A stretch of DNA of 56,017 bases from Deltaproteobacteria bacterium (GTDB lineage: Bacteria; Desulfobacterota; DSM-4660; Desulfatiglandales; Desulfatiglandaceae), in contig QMLZ01000002.1 in NCBI GenBank assembly GCA_003646995.1, positions 1 through 56,017 of the forward strand. The letters run 5' to 3'. Shown here piece by piece: positions 37,196-46,374 of this stretch (position 1 is the first letter of the stretch; every line of letters starts with the position of its first letter). Below the pieces are notes generated by a model. That model saw only the letters and a program-made list of their open reading frames with translations. It was not told the DNA's origin and searched no databases. A program made the translations under genes and the position numbers.

Positions 37196-38830
37196 CTATT
37201 GCCTTGGGTCTTCTTGCTCTCGGAAGCATTTTTTGATTATCTCCCGCGAAGCAAAAAGGTAAACGGTCTTTTTCTTGCCTCTAAAGGTTTTAACCAACTG
37301 GAAATGTACAAAACGCGGAATGGTTGCGCTCTTCTTATGGCGAATTTTAAGGGCTATGAGATTATACCCTTGATTTAAGGCAATTTTTTCCAAGCGTGAA
37401 TAGTCTTGGGCTGAAAAGTCCCTGGTCTTCGATGGTCGGAAATCCAGGTATGGATTATCTGGCCTGTTGTCTAGATAAAACCTGAAACCAGCAGCCAAAG
37501 GGATACGATAATCATTGCCGATAATCCTTAGCCGAGGGCAGTCGGCCTGGGAGATCCATTTTCCTGACAGCAATGAGACTTGGTCCGGGCATCTGAAAAT
37601 CTTTGGATATCCTGTCAGGGGCGTAAAAAAGAAGAGAAGGGCCAGGGGAGCCTGCCATAGCAGCGTGCTTAAGCGCTTTCTTCTTATCGATTCCAGCAGT
37701 ACGTCCATTCCCTTGCCCACCCAAGGATAGAGCAAGTACGCGATCCCCCAAACGAAGCGCCTGTTAACAAAGTCGGTGGCTATCAAACTGAGGTAAAGAA
37801 TGAGAAAATACAAAATTAACAGAAAGAATAGAAAATGCTGGAACTTGGTTTTGCTCTTAGCGGAACTCCTTAGCCCAACAAATAGAGGAATTACGTAAGG
37901 CAGAAAAAGAGTTTTGACTACTGTTTGCAATGCCCCAATAAGATAAATTAGCCACAGAAAATGACGTGCTATTTCACTGAAGTTTTGGTTTTGAGTGGGG
38001 TAGGGCGAAAGGGGCTCCAAGGATTTTATCTGGTTGTATATTTCTCGATACGTATCCATGAATTTAAAGGTCAGGAGTTGCTCGGCCCTTTCGCGCACCG
38101 CGGCAAACCTGTAAAAGTTAAGCTGATCGTTAGGGGCGGCGAAAAACGTATACAAAAGAAGGCAGAGCATCAGTGCCATCCAGATTGTAGATAGCATAAG
38201 GGGCTGCCCGCGAAATCTTTGGTCTTTTATGCTGTAATAGATATAAATAGCGGGGAAAAACGGGATTAAGAAAATCCCCTCGATACGAAAGAGGGCGGGG
38301 AGCAAGCTGAAAAAGAATGCTGTGGCAACTCTACCTCCTGATGGGGAATCAATAGCCCTCTGCATGGCGAGCACAGCCATTCCGAGGAAAAAGATGAAAG
38401 GTGGACCTCTCAAGATAAGGGTGCTCATCTGATTGGCAAAGGGTTGAAGGCAAAATGCTAGAGTGGCCCAGAAGGCCGCTTTAGGCCCAAACCACCTGTA
38501 AGTTATTTTGTACAGGGGTATCTGGGCAAGGAGGGTAAAAATACAGGAGAGTATCTTCCCAGCTAAGGACCAGTCGTAGATCAGAAGGTGTATAATCCCC
38601 AGTAATAGTGTAAATGCCGGCATCGGATACAAGGCAAGAGAATCTCGTATGTTGCCTGCCATCAACTCCTGTGCAGCGCGTATGTAAATAACCCCGTCTG
38701 CAGTAGGAGCCTTTTGATACACCGATGCTATCAGCACCAGCTTCCAAATTGTTGAAACTACCAATAGTAGGTAAAGACCCCTTGAGGTGCTTACCAGGGA
38801 TTCCCAATGGGACGCAAAATTCTTGACCAA
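37196..38830 (-). CDS. GT-C membrane glycosyltransferase (GT39/ArnT-like)
   Basis: 544 residues, TTG start with GAGGG upstream. About ten hydrophobic segments in the first 400 residues, a TADGVIYIRAAQ segment after the first membrane helix that carries the acidic residue expected of GT-C enzymes, and a polar C-terminal domain of about 130 residues. Such enzymes use polyprenyl-phosphate sugars on the periplasmic side. Within an LPS-type locus it could modify the glycan or lipid A after export. The exact donor is unknown. Confidence 0.8.
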   Translation of the reverse strand: MVKNFASHWESLVSTSRGLYLLLVVSTIWKLVLIASVYQKAPTADGVIYIRAAQELMAGNIRDSLALYPMPAFTLLLGIIHLLIYDWSLAGKILSCIFTLLAQIPLYKITYRWFGPKAAFWATLAFCLQPFANQMSTLILRGPPFIFFLGMAVLAMQRAIDSPSGGRVATAFFFSLLPALFRIEGIFLIPFFPAIYIYYSIKDQRFRGQPLMLSTIWMALMLCLLLYTFFAAPNDQLNFYRFAAVRERAEQLLTFKFMDTYREIYNQIKSLEPLSPYPTQNQNFSEIARHFLWLIYLIGALQTVVKTLFLPYVIPLFVGLRSSAKSKTKFQHFLFFLLILYFLILYLSLIATDFVNRRFVWGIAYLLYPWVGKGMDVLLESIRRKRLSTLLWQAPLALLFFFTPLTGYPKIFRCPDQVSLLSGKWISQADCPRLRIIGNDYRIPLAAGFRFYLDNRPDNPYLDFRPSKTRDFSAQDYSRLEKIALNQGYNLIALKIRHKKSATIPRFVHFQLVKTFRGKKKTVYLFASREIIKKCFREQEDPRQ

Positions 38831-38842
38831 CTCTCTCAGCCC

Positions 38843-40069
38843 TCACAACTCTTGTGATTTGATGATAGAATATATGCTGTCCAGGAGATTTACCACATAA
38901 TCACTGAATCTGAAGTTCGTCGCACAGATGTTGCTTGCGGATTCACTCAGTGATCTATACTTGTCACGGTCCTCCCATAAAGAAACAATGGCCTCGGCCA
39001 GCCTGTCCGGTGCAGGGATTCTCGGCCCAATTAGGGAGTCGGAGTCCGGATCATAAACAAATTCGGGCACGCCTTCAATACCTCCTCCCAATTTTGGATA
39101 ATCAGAAAGGGGAAGCTCAGGGCTGACGCATAGGCCGGTAACGTTGTCGCTGACGACTTCCGGCAGGCCATCAACCTTGGTTGCTATCACTGGGACTCCA
39201 TGGGCCATGGCCTCTACGCACACAAGGCCAAAGGATTCGTGAAGTGAAGGGCAGAGAAATATATCTATACGTGAAAAGAACGAATTCATATCCCGCACCA
39301 TTCCCAGGAACTTAACTCGCTCTCCCAAATTGAGCTTTTTGACCACATTTTTCAGATTTGGAAATTCTGAACCTGTTCCCGCCACGTATAATCGTGCTGG
39401 GATGTTGTTCTTTGACAGCACGGCCAAAGCGTGGATAGCTAATGAGAAGCCCTTGCCTGGGGCCATTCTGCCGGCAACTCCGAGTCGTAACGAGGAGTCC
39501 CGGAGAGAACGGCGCTCATTTTTTTCGGGATAGCATGTAGGGCGTAAGGAATTGTAGCAAACCTTTATACTTTCACCGTAATGCTGGCCCCATTTCAGTT
39601 CAATAACTCGTTTGGATGCCACGGAATTTGAGATAATTCCCGCCACATGGTCTAGTGTGTGTCGTATTTCCGAGGCATCGCTCTTGAACCATGATGCTCC
39701 ATGCTCATAATATATGGTGGGTATATCCTTTGGGATTTGTTCTATGGGGACGAGTGTGGGGCTGTTCCAAAACACGAGTGCATCGGGTTTAGTGGAGCTA
39801 AGGATCCGCCTTAAATTGAGATTCCTAAAGACCCTGGGAAACCTGGGAATATGAAAGGGGCCTAGTTTCTTGAGGCATTTGACTGTATCGGAACAGGAGC
39901 CTACCTCTTTGGCCATTTCTGGAGCTAGGAATGGCCGGGGCAATATAGTGTGATGCTTCAAGGAATATTGTGGAACTCCGGTGCAAATAAACTCACAATA
40001 GCACCTTTCAACTCCACCCACTGCCCGAAGGCTTACAATGTGGGCAAGGGTTAACGCCCGGGTTAACAC
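38843..40069 (-). CDS. GT4 glycosyltransferase
   Basis: 408 residues, GTG start overlapping the previous stop by 7 nt. N-terminal SLRAVGGVERCYCEF; donor domain with LGVAGRMAPGKGF, ESFGLVCVE and a PEFVYDPDSDSL insertion before the last helices that is absent from the five-gene array. It lacks the TDC..GP.EIL block and has ATKVDGLPEVV instead, so it belongs to a different GT4 subgroup. Confidence 0.88.
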   Translation of the reverse strand: MLTRALTLAHIVSLRAVGGVERCYCEFICTGVPQYSLKHHTILPRPFLAPEMAKEVGSCSDTVKCLKKLGPFHIPRFPRVFRNLNLRRILSSTKPDALVFWNSPTLVPIEQIPKDIPTIYYEHGASWFKSDASEIRHTLDHVAGIISNSVASKRVIELKWGQHYGESIKVCYNSLRPTCYPEKNERRSLRDSSLRLGVAGRMAPGKGFSLAIHALAVLSKNNIPARLYVAGTGSEFPNLKNVVKKLNLGERVKFLGMVRDMNSFFSRIDIFLCPSLHESFGLVCVEAMAHGVPVIATKVDGLPEVVSDNVTGLCVSPELPLSDYPKLGGGIEGVPEFVYDPDSDSLIGPRIPAPDRLAEAIVSLWEDRDKYRSLSESASNICATNFRFSDYVVNLLDSIYSIIKSQEL

Positions 40070-41214
40070 TGTTGGCTTTCCTCCTTGCCAGGCTCCACTA
40101 TCGGCACCTTATGGTTTTGGTTTATGTGTACCAATTTTCCATAAAGAGCCAGGTAATTAGTTACCATTTTTTGTATTGAGAAATTGGCTCGCACGTATTC
40201 CTTAGCCGACCGGCCGTACTGTCTGGCCATCTCCGTGTTTGTGAGTAGCCTCACCACCTCGTGGGCGAATTGCACAGGCTGCCCAATCTTAACAAGCCTC
40301 CCGGTTTTTCCATGTTGAACGATTTCCGGTATTCCACCAGCCTCCGTAGCTACGACCGGCACCCCTGCAGCGCCTGCTTCTAGGAGGGCAACTCCGAGCC
40401 CCTCCATAGTGGCCGGGTGAACAAGAAGGTCCAAACAGGGGAAAATATTTTCCATGTCCTCGCGGAAACCTGCGAACAGAACTGCATTGGAAAGTCCTTT
40501 GTCTTGACATGCACGCTGTATCTCTGATTCCAGTGGGCCCCGGCCGAAAAGCAAGAACTTGGTATTCGGGCATTTTTCCAAAATAAGCGGTACGATCTCC
40601 AAAAAGGAGCGGTGTCCCTTTCTGGGGATGAACTGGGCAACCATGCCCACTGCCTTTTGATCAGAAGACAAGGAAAATTCCCGAAGGAACCAATCCTTAT
40701 TACAGGCTCCCGAATACTTATCAACATCTACTGCACTGTATATACAAGTTATCTTGCTTGGAGGGATGCCCTCGGCTACAAGAATTCTTGTTATGCCCTG
40801 AGAGATGGTAACAACCTTTTCATACATGTCATACTTAAGGCGAGCTATATATGGGTGTTCAGGGTTATCCACCCTTCGTGTGATAATTGCTGTTGACCGA
40901 GCTAGTTTCGCTGCCATTCCTCCCCAGAGGTCTGCACCTCGTCTGCTGTGTACGTGCACGATGTGGGGCCTTATTGTTCGGATGATCTTTAACAACCAAA
41001 AGAGTTGCCTTGGGTCCAGCTCCCCAAACGCAGGCAGTGCGTGGACAAGGGCAAAGCCCATGGCCTTGGTTTCAATTGCACTTGCCTTCAAGCATGCCAA
41101 AATGTTCTGATGACCCTTTTGCTTTAACCCTTTCAACAGGTAAAGCACCTGCAGCGCCCCTCCGTAAAGGTGCCTTCCTGTCTCAATGTGGAGAATTCGT
41201 AATCCTTCGGTCAT
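40063..41214 (-). CDS. GT4 glycosyltransferase
   Basis: 383 residues. N-terminal YGGALQVLYLLKGLKQKG; HVHSRRGADLWGG in the acceptor domain; GMVAQFIPRKGH, EGLGVALLE and ATEAGGIPEIV in the donor domain. The features are those of classical LPS-core or O-antigen transferases. The start overlaps the GT9 gene as ATGA, suggesting that the two act in sequence on the same core. Confidence 0.9.
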   Translation of the reverse strand: MTEGLRILHIETGRHLYGGALQVLYLLKGLKQKGHQNILACLKASAIETKAMGFALVHALPAFGELDPRQLFWLLKIIRTIRPHIVHVHSRRGADLWGGMAAKLARSTAIITRRVDNPEHPYIARLKYDMYEKVVTISQGITRILVAEGIPPSKITCIYSAVDVDKYSGACNKDWFLREFSLSSDQKAVGMVAQFIPRKGHRSFLEIVPLILEKCPNTKFLLFGRGPLESEIQRACQDKGLSNAVLFAGFREDMENIFPCLDLLVHPATMEGLGVALLEAGAAGVPVVATEAGGIPEIVQHGKTGRLVKIGQPVQFAHEVVRLLTNTEMARQYGRSAKEYVRANFSIQKMVTNYLALYGKLVHINQNHKVPIVEPGKEESQQC

Positions 41215-42293
41215 GTCAGAACCTTGTTTGCCGCGTTCACTACCTCTTCAACGCTTATTTTTTCCATGCAATAATAGTTCCCACCGCAGGTGGGGTTTCT
41301 CTTGCATGGCGAACATGGCAAGCCATGATACAAAACAAGAAAGTTGTTGCGAGAAGTAAAGAGATAGGGGCAAGTTGCGCCGAACAGGGCTATTGTAGGA
41401 GTAGCAAAGGCCGCGCCCATGTGGGTTATTCCAGTGTCTACTCCCACAAGAATTGATGCCTCTTTTACAATGGTCATTGTCTCACCGATAGTGGTATCCC
41501 CTACGAGACTCACACACGTGCCTTTGGAACGGGCGACAATCTCCCGTGCCTTGCTCACATCCTGGCTGCCCCCTAATAGCACAGAGGAAATATTATGTGT
41601 TTCCCGGAGCCTTCTTGACACATCTGCCCACCTGTCCGTGATCCAGTGCTTTTGGGGTCTAGTGGTGAAAGGGGCAAGAACTGCGTACTTGCCAGGTATT
41701 CCTATTCTTCTCAACTTCTTGCTGGCAGTGGCGGTATCTTGTTCGGTAACCCGGAGATCAGGGGCGAATTCTTTCCCTACCTCCGCTCCCACCTCGTTTA
41801 GCATATGCAGATACTCGGAGCCCATTTGCTTGCTCTCCGGGCCCTTAGAAATCATTCTTGTCATCAGGAGACGTCCGGGTTCATTGGAACAGAAGCCCAC
41901 CCTTTCCCTTGCTCCAGAAAGCCAGGCCAAAAGCCTGCTCCTGAAGAGCCCCTGGGCCTCCAAAGCCAAATCGAATTTCTTTGATCGAAGCGACTTGGAA
42001 AATCGGAGTAATTGGGAAGTGAGGGCAAAAACCCTCCCCGTCTTGAGTGACTTTTGCCATTGCTTTTTCTCCCATACCACTATTTCATCCACCAGCGGGT
42101 GAGCTTCAAGAATGGGTGAGTAGGCCGGCTCCAAAAGCCATGCGATATAGGAACCCGGGAATGACAGCTTTAAGGGCCTAAGCATTGAGGAGGCCATTAC
42201 TATATCCCCCATGGAGCTAGGGCGGATTATCAATATTTTGAATTCGCTGCTTTTTTTCCCAAACAGGGATTTCATAGATTTGCGGTGCCCCAT
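41211..42293 (-). CDS. GT9 heptosyltransferase
   Basis: 360 residues. RPSSMGDIVMASS holds Asp30, matching the catalytic Asp of WaaC/WaaF; the C-terminal domain has GGSQDVSKAREI, LVGVDTGITHMGAA and a Cys-rich CSPCKRNPTCGG segment. Enzymes of this family add heptose from ADP-heptose to the LPS inner core, fitting gmhB at 30185. GGAG lies seven bases before the ATG at 42293. It could be WaaC, WaaF or WaaQ-like; I cannot choose. Confidence 0.9.
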   Translation of the reverse strand: MGHRKSMKSLFGKKSSEFKILIIRPSSMGDIVMASSMLRPLKLSFPGSYIAWLLEPAYSPILEAHPLVDEIVVWEKKQWQKSLKTGRVFALTSQLLRFSKSLRSKKFDLALEAQGLFRSRLLAWLSGARERVGFCSNEPGRLLMTRMISKGPESKQMGSEYLHMLNEVGAEVGKEFAPDLRVTEQDTATASKKLRRIGIPGKYAVLAPFTTRPQKHWITDRWADVSRRLRETHNISSVLLGGSQDVSKAREIVARSKGTCVSLVGDTTIGETMTIVKEASILVGVDTGITHMGAAFATPTIALFGATCPYLFTSRNNFLVLYHGLPCSPCKRNPTCGGNYYCMEKISVEEVVNAANKVLT

Positions 42294-42343
42294 TAAGCTC
42301 TCCGGTTATCGTGTTCCATTGTCTTGCCCTGAGATGAGGTCTC

Positions 42344-43429
42344 TCAGTGATAACGTCCTTTATGGTTTATCAATTCTTCATACATCGTAAGATACTTTTT
42401 CACCACGGTCTCCTTGCTATGTTCTCTGTCAAGGGTTTCTTTCCCTTTTGCCCCTAATGCCTTTTTTGTATTTGGGGGCTCTTTAAGGAGGGCCATAAGT
42501 TCGTTGGCCAAGGCCTCGGGGTCTTGGATTGGAACAAGCAGACCATTGACCCCTGGCTCGATCAATTCCAAGGCCGCCGGTGTCTTGGTCGCAACCACGG
42601 GTAGGCTATGAGACCACGCTTCCAATATAACATTTCCCATTGTCTCAATCCTAGAAGGGCATACAAAGATATCTGCCAGCGCATAGAATATGGTCGGGTC
42701 TTTTTGCCATCCCAGCCACAGCAGATTCGGATATAAGCCCAGCTCTTGGCCCAGTGAATGAAGCGTGTGTTTCAGTTCCCCATCACCCGCTATTATGAGA
42801 TACACTGGATTATTCTTGCATTTGGATTTAACGATTTTGAAGGCCTGCAAGAGATCCTCAAAACCTTTCTTGTAATTAAATCGTCCCAGGGAAAAGATAA
42901 TCGTCGCTTCGTCTGGGAGGCCTATGGAGTTTCGGAGTTTACTCATCTCCTGCTTTGGCGGTGCTTGCCTTTTTTCCACAAAATTTCCTATGTGGTAGAC
43001 CCGGTCAGCCGGGAGACCGTTTTTGACCAAGTAGTCGCATAATCCTCTGGTATTCCCTACCCAGGCATCGGCGTGTTCGTAATATCCTCTTACCTTGTAG
43101 TACCCCCCCAATCTTGCTATGTGTATGGCACAATGTTCTTTAGGGACTCTGGTAAGTCTAGTGGCCCGGCCCATATAAGTCTGGACAATTTCCGGCCTTA
43201 ACCTTTTTATTAATTTCCTAATGGCAATTGCCGAAAAGATATCCCACCCATTACGCATCCCAATGTGGTACTTGGGAATTCCAACAAGGGATTGAGCAAG
43301 CGGGCTGGAAGGCCTAACAACAGCACAGGTCTCATGGCCTGTGTCTCGAAGCGCAGGAAGGAGGCGCTCAAAAAACCTTTCTGCCCCTCCCATTTGCCGA
43401 CTTCCGATGATGTGGAGGGAGTCAGTCAT
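42344..43429 (-). CDS. GT4 glycosyltransferase
   Basis: 361 residues. N-terminal SRQMGGAERFFERLL; donor domain with FSLGRFNYKKGF, ETMGNVILE and ATKTPAALELI. The N-terminal IVQTYMGRATRL segment resembles core glycosyltransferases. The start overlaps the deacetylase stop as ATGA. It is separated from the GT9 gene by 50 bp. Confidence 0.89.
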   Translation of the reverse strand: MTDSLHIIGSRQMGGAERFFERLLPALRDTGHETCAVVRPSSPLAQSLVGIPKYHIGMRNGWDIFSAIAIRKLIKRLRPEIVQTYMGRATRLTRVPKEHCAIHIARLGGYYKVRGYYEHADAWVGNTRGLCDYLVKNGLPADRVYHIGNFVEKRQAPPKQEMSKLRNSIGLPDEATIIFSLGRFNYKKGFEDLLQAFKIVKSKCKNNPVYLIIAGDGELKHTLHSLGQELGLYPNLLWLGWQKDPTIFYALADIFVCPSRIETMGNVILEAWSHSLPVVATKTPAALELIEPGVNGLLVPIQDPEALANELMALLKEPPNTKKALGAKGKETLDREHSKETVVKKYLTMYEELINHKGRYH

Positions 43430-44172
43430 GCGAGAGGTTGCCTTTGTAATTTCTTCTTATGTTTCATGTGGAGTTTCCAGAAGTAACCCAACAGGCTGTC
43501 GCCAAAAGAGATGGCCTTTCGGGGAAGTAGGAATGGATCATCAAACATGGTGGCTGCCCCTCTATCGCATGTCAAGGCGGCATCGTACCCAGCCTCCCGA
43601 ACCTTTGCTACCACCATCTCGTTGTATATACCGCCTGGATAACAAAAATAGTGTACCCTGTGACCCAGCAAGGCCTCTAAGATGCTTTTGCTTTCTATTA
43701 TTTCGCGTTCCATGGCGCGTGGGTCAAGGGCCGTTAGGCGGGGATGGGTGAGGCTGTGGGATCCGAATGTGACACCTTGAGAATGAAGTTTGCGGATTGT
43801 ATCCACATCGAGGAGTTCGGGGGCGTACCTACCGTCATCAGCAAGCCACTTGGCATTCTTTCCTAGCAGTCCCGCTACAAGAAATACTGTTGCCGGGTAT
43901 CCGCGTGCGCTTAATACCGGGAAAGCGTATTCAAAGAAGTTCTTATACCCATCATCAAAGGTTAACACCACAGCATGCTGATAATCCCCTTTCTCATTCT
44001 TAAGATAAAGTGCTTTTAGGGCTTCTTCAAGGCTTACAACCTTGTAGCCAAAAAGTCTAAGGTAGGCCATTTGGGCCTTGAATCTTCTTATGTGGCAAAA
44101 GGTTGCTCTATGTTCTCTCGGTCTGTCGAAAACCCCGATCTGATGATACATCAAAATAGAGATCTTCAGCAT
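43426..44172 (-). CDS. Polysaccharide deacetylase (NodB family)
   Basis: 248 residues, no signal peptide visible. Metal and catalytic motifs: LTFDDGY (Asp73, Asp74), SHSLTH (His139, His143) and FCYPGG. NodB enzymes remove acetyl groups from N-acetylated or O-acetylated glycans. Being cytoplasmic by appearance and embedded in the glycosyltransferase run, it may act on a lipid-linked or nucleotide-linked intermediate. It starts one base after the acyltransferase gene ends. Confidence 0.89.
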   Translation of the reverse strand: MLKISILMYHQIGVFDRPREHRATFCHIRRFKAQMAYLRLFGYKVVSLEEALKALYLKNEKGDYQHAVVLTFDDGYKNFFEYAFPVLSARGYPATVFLVAGLLGKNAKWLADDGRYAPELLDVDTIRKLHSQGVTFGSHSLTHPRLTALDPRAMEREIIESKSILEALLGHRVHYFCYPGGIYNEMVVAKVREAGYDAALTCDRGAATMFDDPFLLPRKAISFGDSLLGYFWKLHMKHKKKLQRQPLA

Positions 44173-44173
44173 T

Positions 44174-45118
44174 CTATTGCTTTAACCTTTCTTGCCGCAT
44201 CTTTTTCCGCATTTTTTTCTTTTTTCGACGGATTATCTCTTCAGGATATAGGTACGGGTGATGCCGTTTCCACCGCTTGTGAAACCAAAACCATTGCTCA
44301 GGGTGTTCCCTGATGGTATTTTCTATACAGTCCATCATTTTTTGGGTGTTTGCTTGGATGTCTTGTTCATAGTTTTCTGTTTTTTGAAGGGATAGGGGCT
44401 TAAGAACCTGCATTTCTAATGTACCATCCTCTTTCCTCACACAAAATATCGGGACAACAGGGCACTGATATCGTCTGGCCAGGATGGCGGCAGCCGGAGT
44501 GGCGTTTGTGGTTTTTCCAAAGAACCGAATCTCGATGCCATCGGAAAGAAGGGTTCCTTGATCAATAAGGATTCCCAGGATTCGACCCTTGCGCAAGGCC
44601 CTTATCATTTTAGGTAAAGCAGATCCCTTGTCTAGGATTTCATTGCCGAAGCGACTTCTCAGACGCTCTAGCCAAGTATTAACAAGCTTGGGCCTTATTT
44701 TCCTAGCCACCAGCACAAGAGGTTCCCTCAGATAGCAAGAACCGAAAATATGGCCCATTTCCCAGTTGCCGAAATGGGCAGATATAACTATGGCCCCGTT
44801 CCTGCCTCCCCTTGCAGCCAGCAGGTTTTCCTCCCCCAAAACCTTCACGCGTCTCAAAATGTCCTCTGGTGAAAGGGCTGCCATTTGAATGATTTCCAAG
44901 AGGGATATGGCAGCGTTTTGAAATACCTTTCTGGAAATCTCCCTGATCTGATGGATGGTGAGCTCGGGCATGGCGAATCTTAGATTTCGCCATACTATCC
45001 TTCGATGGCGAGCGTCAACTAAGTACGCAATATTCCCCAGGGCCTTTCCGCTCAAAAGGACTACTTTGTTAGGGACTTTTACTAACATAACGATGCAGAT
45101 TTCAAGAATCCAAAGCAA
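44174..45118 (-). CDS. LpxL/HtrB-type lipid A acyltransferase
   Basis: 314 residues from a TTG; an internal ATG at 45088 is a possible start, and neither has a clear ribosome-binding site. The catalytic SAHFGNWEMG (HxxxxE) motif, RRIVWRNLRFAMPE and ATPAAAILARRY are typical of acyltransferases that add the secondary acyl chains to Kdo-lipid A. The C-terminus ends in a strongly basic tail (RRKKKKMRKKMRQE). It places lipid A maturation in the same run as the glycan genes. Confidence 0.92.
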   Translation of the reverse strand: MLWILEICIVMLVKVPNKVVLLSGKALGNIAYLVDARHRRIVWRNLRFAMPELTIHQIREISRKVFQNAAISLLEIIQMAALSPEDILRRVKVLGEENLLAARGGRNGAIVISAHFGNWEMGHIFGSCYLREPLVLVARKIRPKLVNTWLERLRSRFGNEILDKGSALPKMIRALRKGRILGILIDQGTLLSDGIEIRFFGKTTNATPAAAILARRYQCPVVPIFCVRKEDGTLEMQVLKPLSLQKTENYEQDIQANTQKMMDCIENTIREHPEQWFWFHKRWKRHHPYLYPEEIIRRKKKKMRKKMRQERLKQ

Positions 45119-45132
45119 GTTAAAGATCTAGT

Positions 45133-45336
45133 TCATGAAGTCCTTGTGTGGCCGTTACCGGCCTTGCTTGTAAGGGGTTTGGCTTCCTCAATCAGCATAA
45201 CCGGTATACCATCGCGTATTTCATACAGAAGCTGGCATTTCTGACAAATCAGCCCGTCTTCTGATTCATTCAGCTTTATTTCTCCCTTGCATTTTGGGCA
45301 AGCAAGGATTTCTAGTAGTTCTTTACTGATTCCCAT
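45133..45336 (-). CDS. Trm112-like small zinc-ribbon protein
   Basis: 67 residues. Two Cys pairs, Cys13/Cys16 (ILACPKCKGEI) and Cys31/Cys34, form a probable zinc site, followed by YEIRDGIPVML, the Trm112/UPF0434 signature. The last 15 residues are polar. Proteins of this family are often encoded beside lipid A genes in Proteobacteria; their role there is not defined. Spacing to the neighbours is 6 and 14 bp. Confidence 0.9.
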   Translation of the reverse strand: MGISKELLEILACPKCKGEIKLNESEDGLICQKCQLLYEIRDGIPVMLIEEAKPLTSKAGNGHTRTS

Positions 45337-45342
45337 CTCAAT

Positions 45343-46374
45343 CTATGCCTCCATGTTTACAATTAGCCTGCCTGACAAATCCGAAAGAAACTCGTTCTTT
45401 CCCAAATGCCTTTCCTGTATCTTTGGTAGCCTACAAAGCCTCAACCTGTATGCGATGGGGTTTGAGCTTCCAAACAGCTCCTGGGCGCACTGCGTTAGGT
45501 CGCTTTTTTTCTCGTTCAAGAGGTTTTCAAGGTCTTCAATGGGATGTCTGCCCACTAGGTCAAAGAGTAGTCCCGCCTTCTGCCTGAATTCAGAGATCCG
45601 GCTTGACAGTAAATCTTTTAATGGAACATGCGCACAAGAGGGCAGAGAAAAAATTGCTACTCGCAGTGCCTTCGCAGATGCAATATCTGTGTTAATAGCT
45701 TCTTCGAACTGCTCTGTGATAAAGGCAAATACCTGTGGATTGACCGTAATTATAATATCACCTGGCCTTAAGACAGAGGGGAACAAGGTGACCCACCCCC
45801 TCAGTACCTCCCGAAGCGTAGATTCGTCTATGGGAAGGGCTATTTCTTCGGAATCCTTTGCTGGCTCAAGGACTTCCACTGGTTCGTCCTCTCCCAGGGC
45901 TTCTGCCAAAGGCGAGCCAGACACCCCGAGGGATTGTAAATCCAGTTCGGCCTGCTTCTTGTTTTCCACGGTCTCTTGATAAAGATGTAAGAGAATTTGT
46001 AGGAAGATCCCTTCTGAATTTTGTGCTGTGGGATCATTCTGGTCCATATCCTTAATAGCCTGGCTTATTTCCCACCTGGTTTCCTCTTGCCCCTTCACAG
46101 CTGTCGCCTTGAGAAAGGAGGATAACGACCCATCCTTGTACCAGCGGATTAAATTGTCATAGTCCTTTAAAAGGGCCTTGAGCTCGGCGGCCATGGGAGA
46201 AGCCTGTTCCGAGCTATGGACCTCTAATAATCCCAGTTCGCGCGCTTCTTGCATCGTAGGAGTGGGATCCATAGCCAAGGGCACGCCCATGCGGATAATA
46301 TCAAAAAGGGCGCATAGGTTTTTGAGAAAATCATCCTGGATGCGCCCTTCGGGGATAAGGACTCCAGAGGACAT
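45343..46374 (-). CDS. Unknown 343-residue protein
   Basis: I recognise no family. The protein is soluble, without signal or membrane segments. Residues 1-145 look helical, residues about 150-185 form an acidic linker (EALGEDEPVEVLEPAKD), and 190-343 form a second mixed domain with FPSVLRPGDIIITVN. Its ATG overlaps the stop of the acetoacetyl-CoA synthetase gene by one base (TAATG), so it is co-translated with that gene. Codon usage looks like that of its neighbours. Confidence 0.75.
   Translation of the reverse strand: MSSGVLIPEGRIQDDFLKNLCALFDIIRMGVPLAMDPTPTMQEARELGLLEVHSSEQASPMAAELKALLKDYDNLIRWYKDGSLSSFLKATAVKGQEETRWEISQAIKDMDQNDPTAQNSEGIFLQILLHLYQETVENKKQAELDLQSLGVSGSPLAEALGEDEPVEVLEPAKDSEEIALPIDESTLREVLRGWVTLFPSVLRPGDIIITVNPQVFAFITEQFEEAINTDIASAKALRVAIFSLPSCAHVPLKDLLSSRISEFRQKAGLLFDLVGRHPIEDLENLLNEKKSDLTQCAQELFGSSNPIAYRLRLCRLPKIQERHLGKNEFLSDLSGRLIVNMEA

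Noticed and set aside
41419..42102. 227-codon frame antisense to the GT9 gene
   Set aside because: A shadow of the heptosyltransferase; Ser/Pro/Leu-rich and without domain features.
45287..45979. 230-codon frame antisense to the unknown 343-residue gene
   Set aside because: Ser/Phe-rich shadow typical of antisense frames; the minus-strand frame is tied to its neighbours by a stop/start overlap and is preferred.
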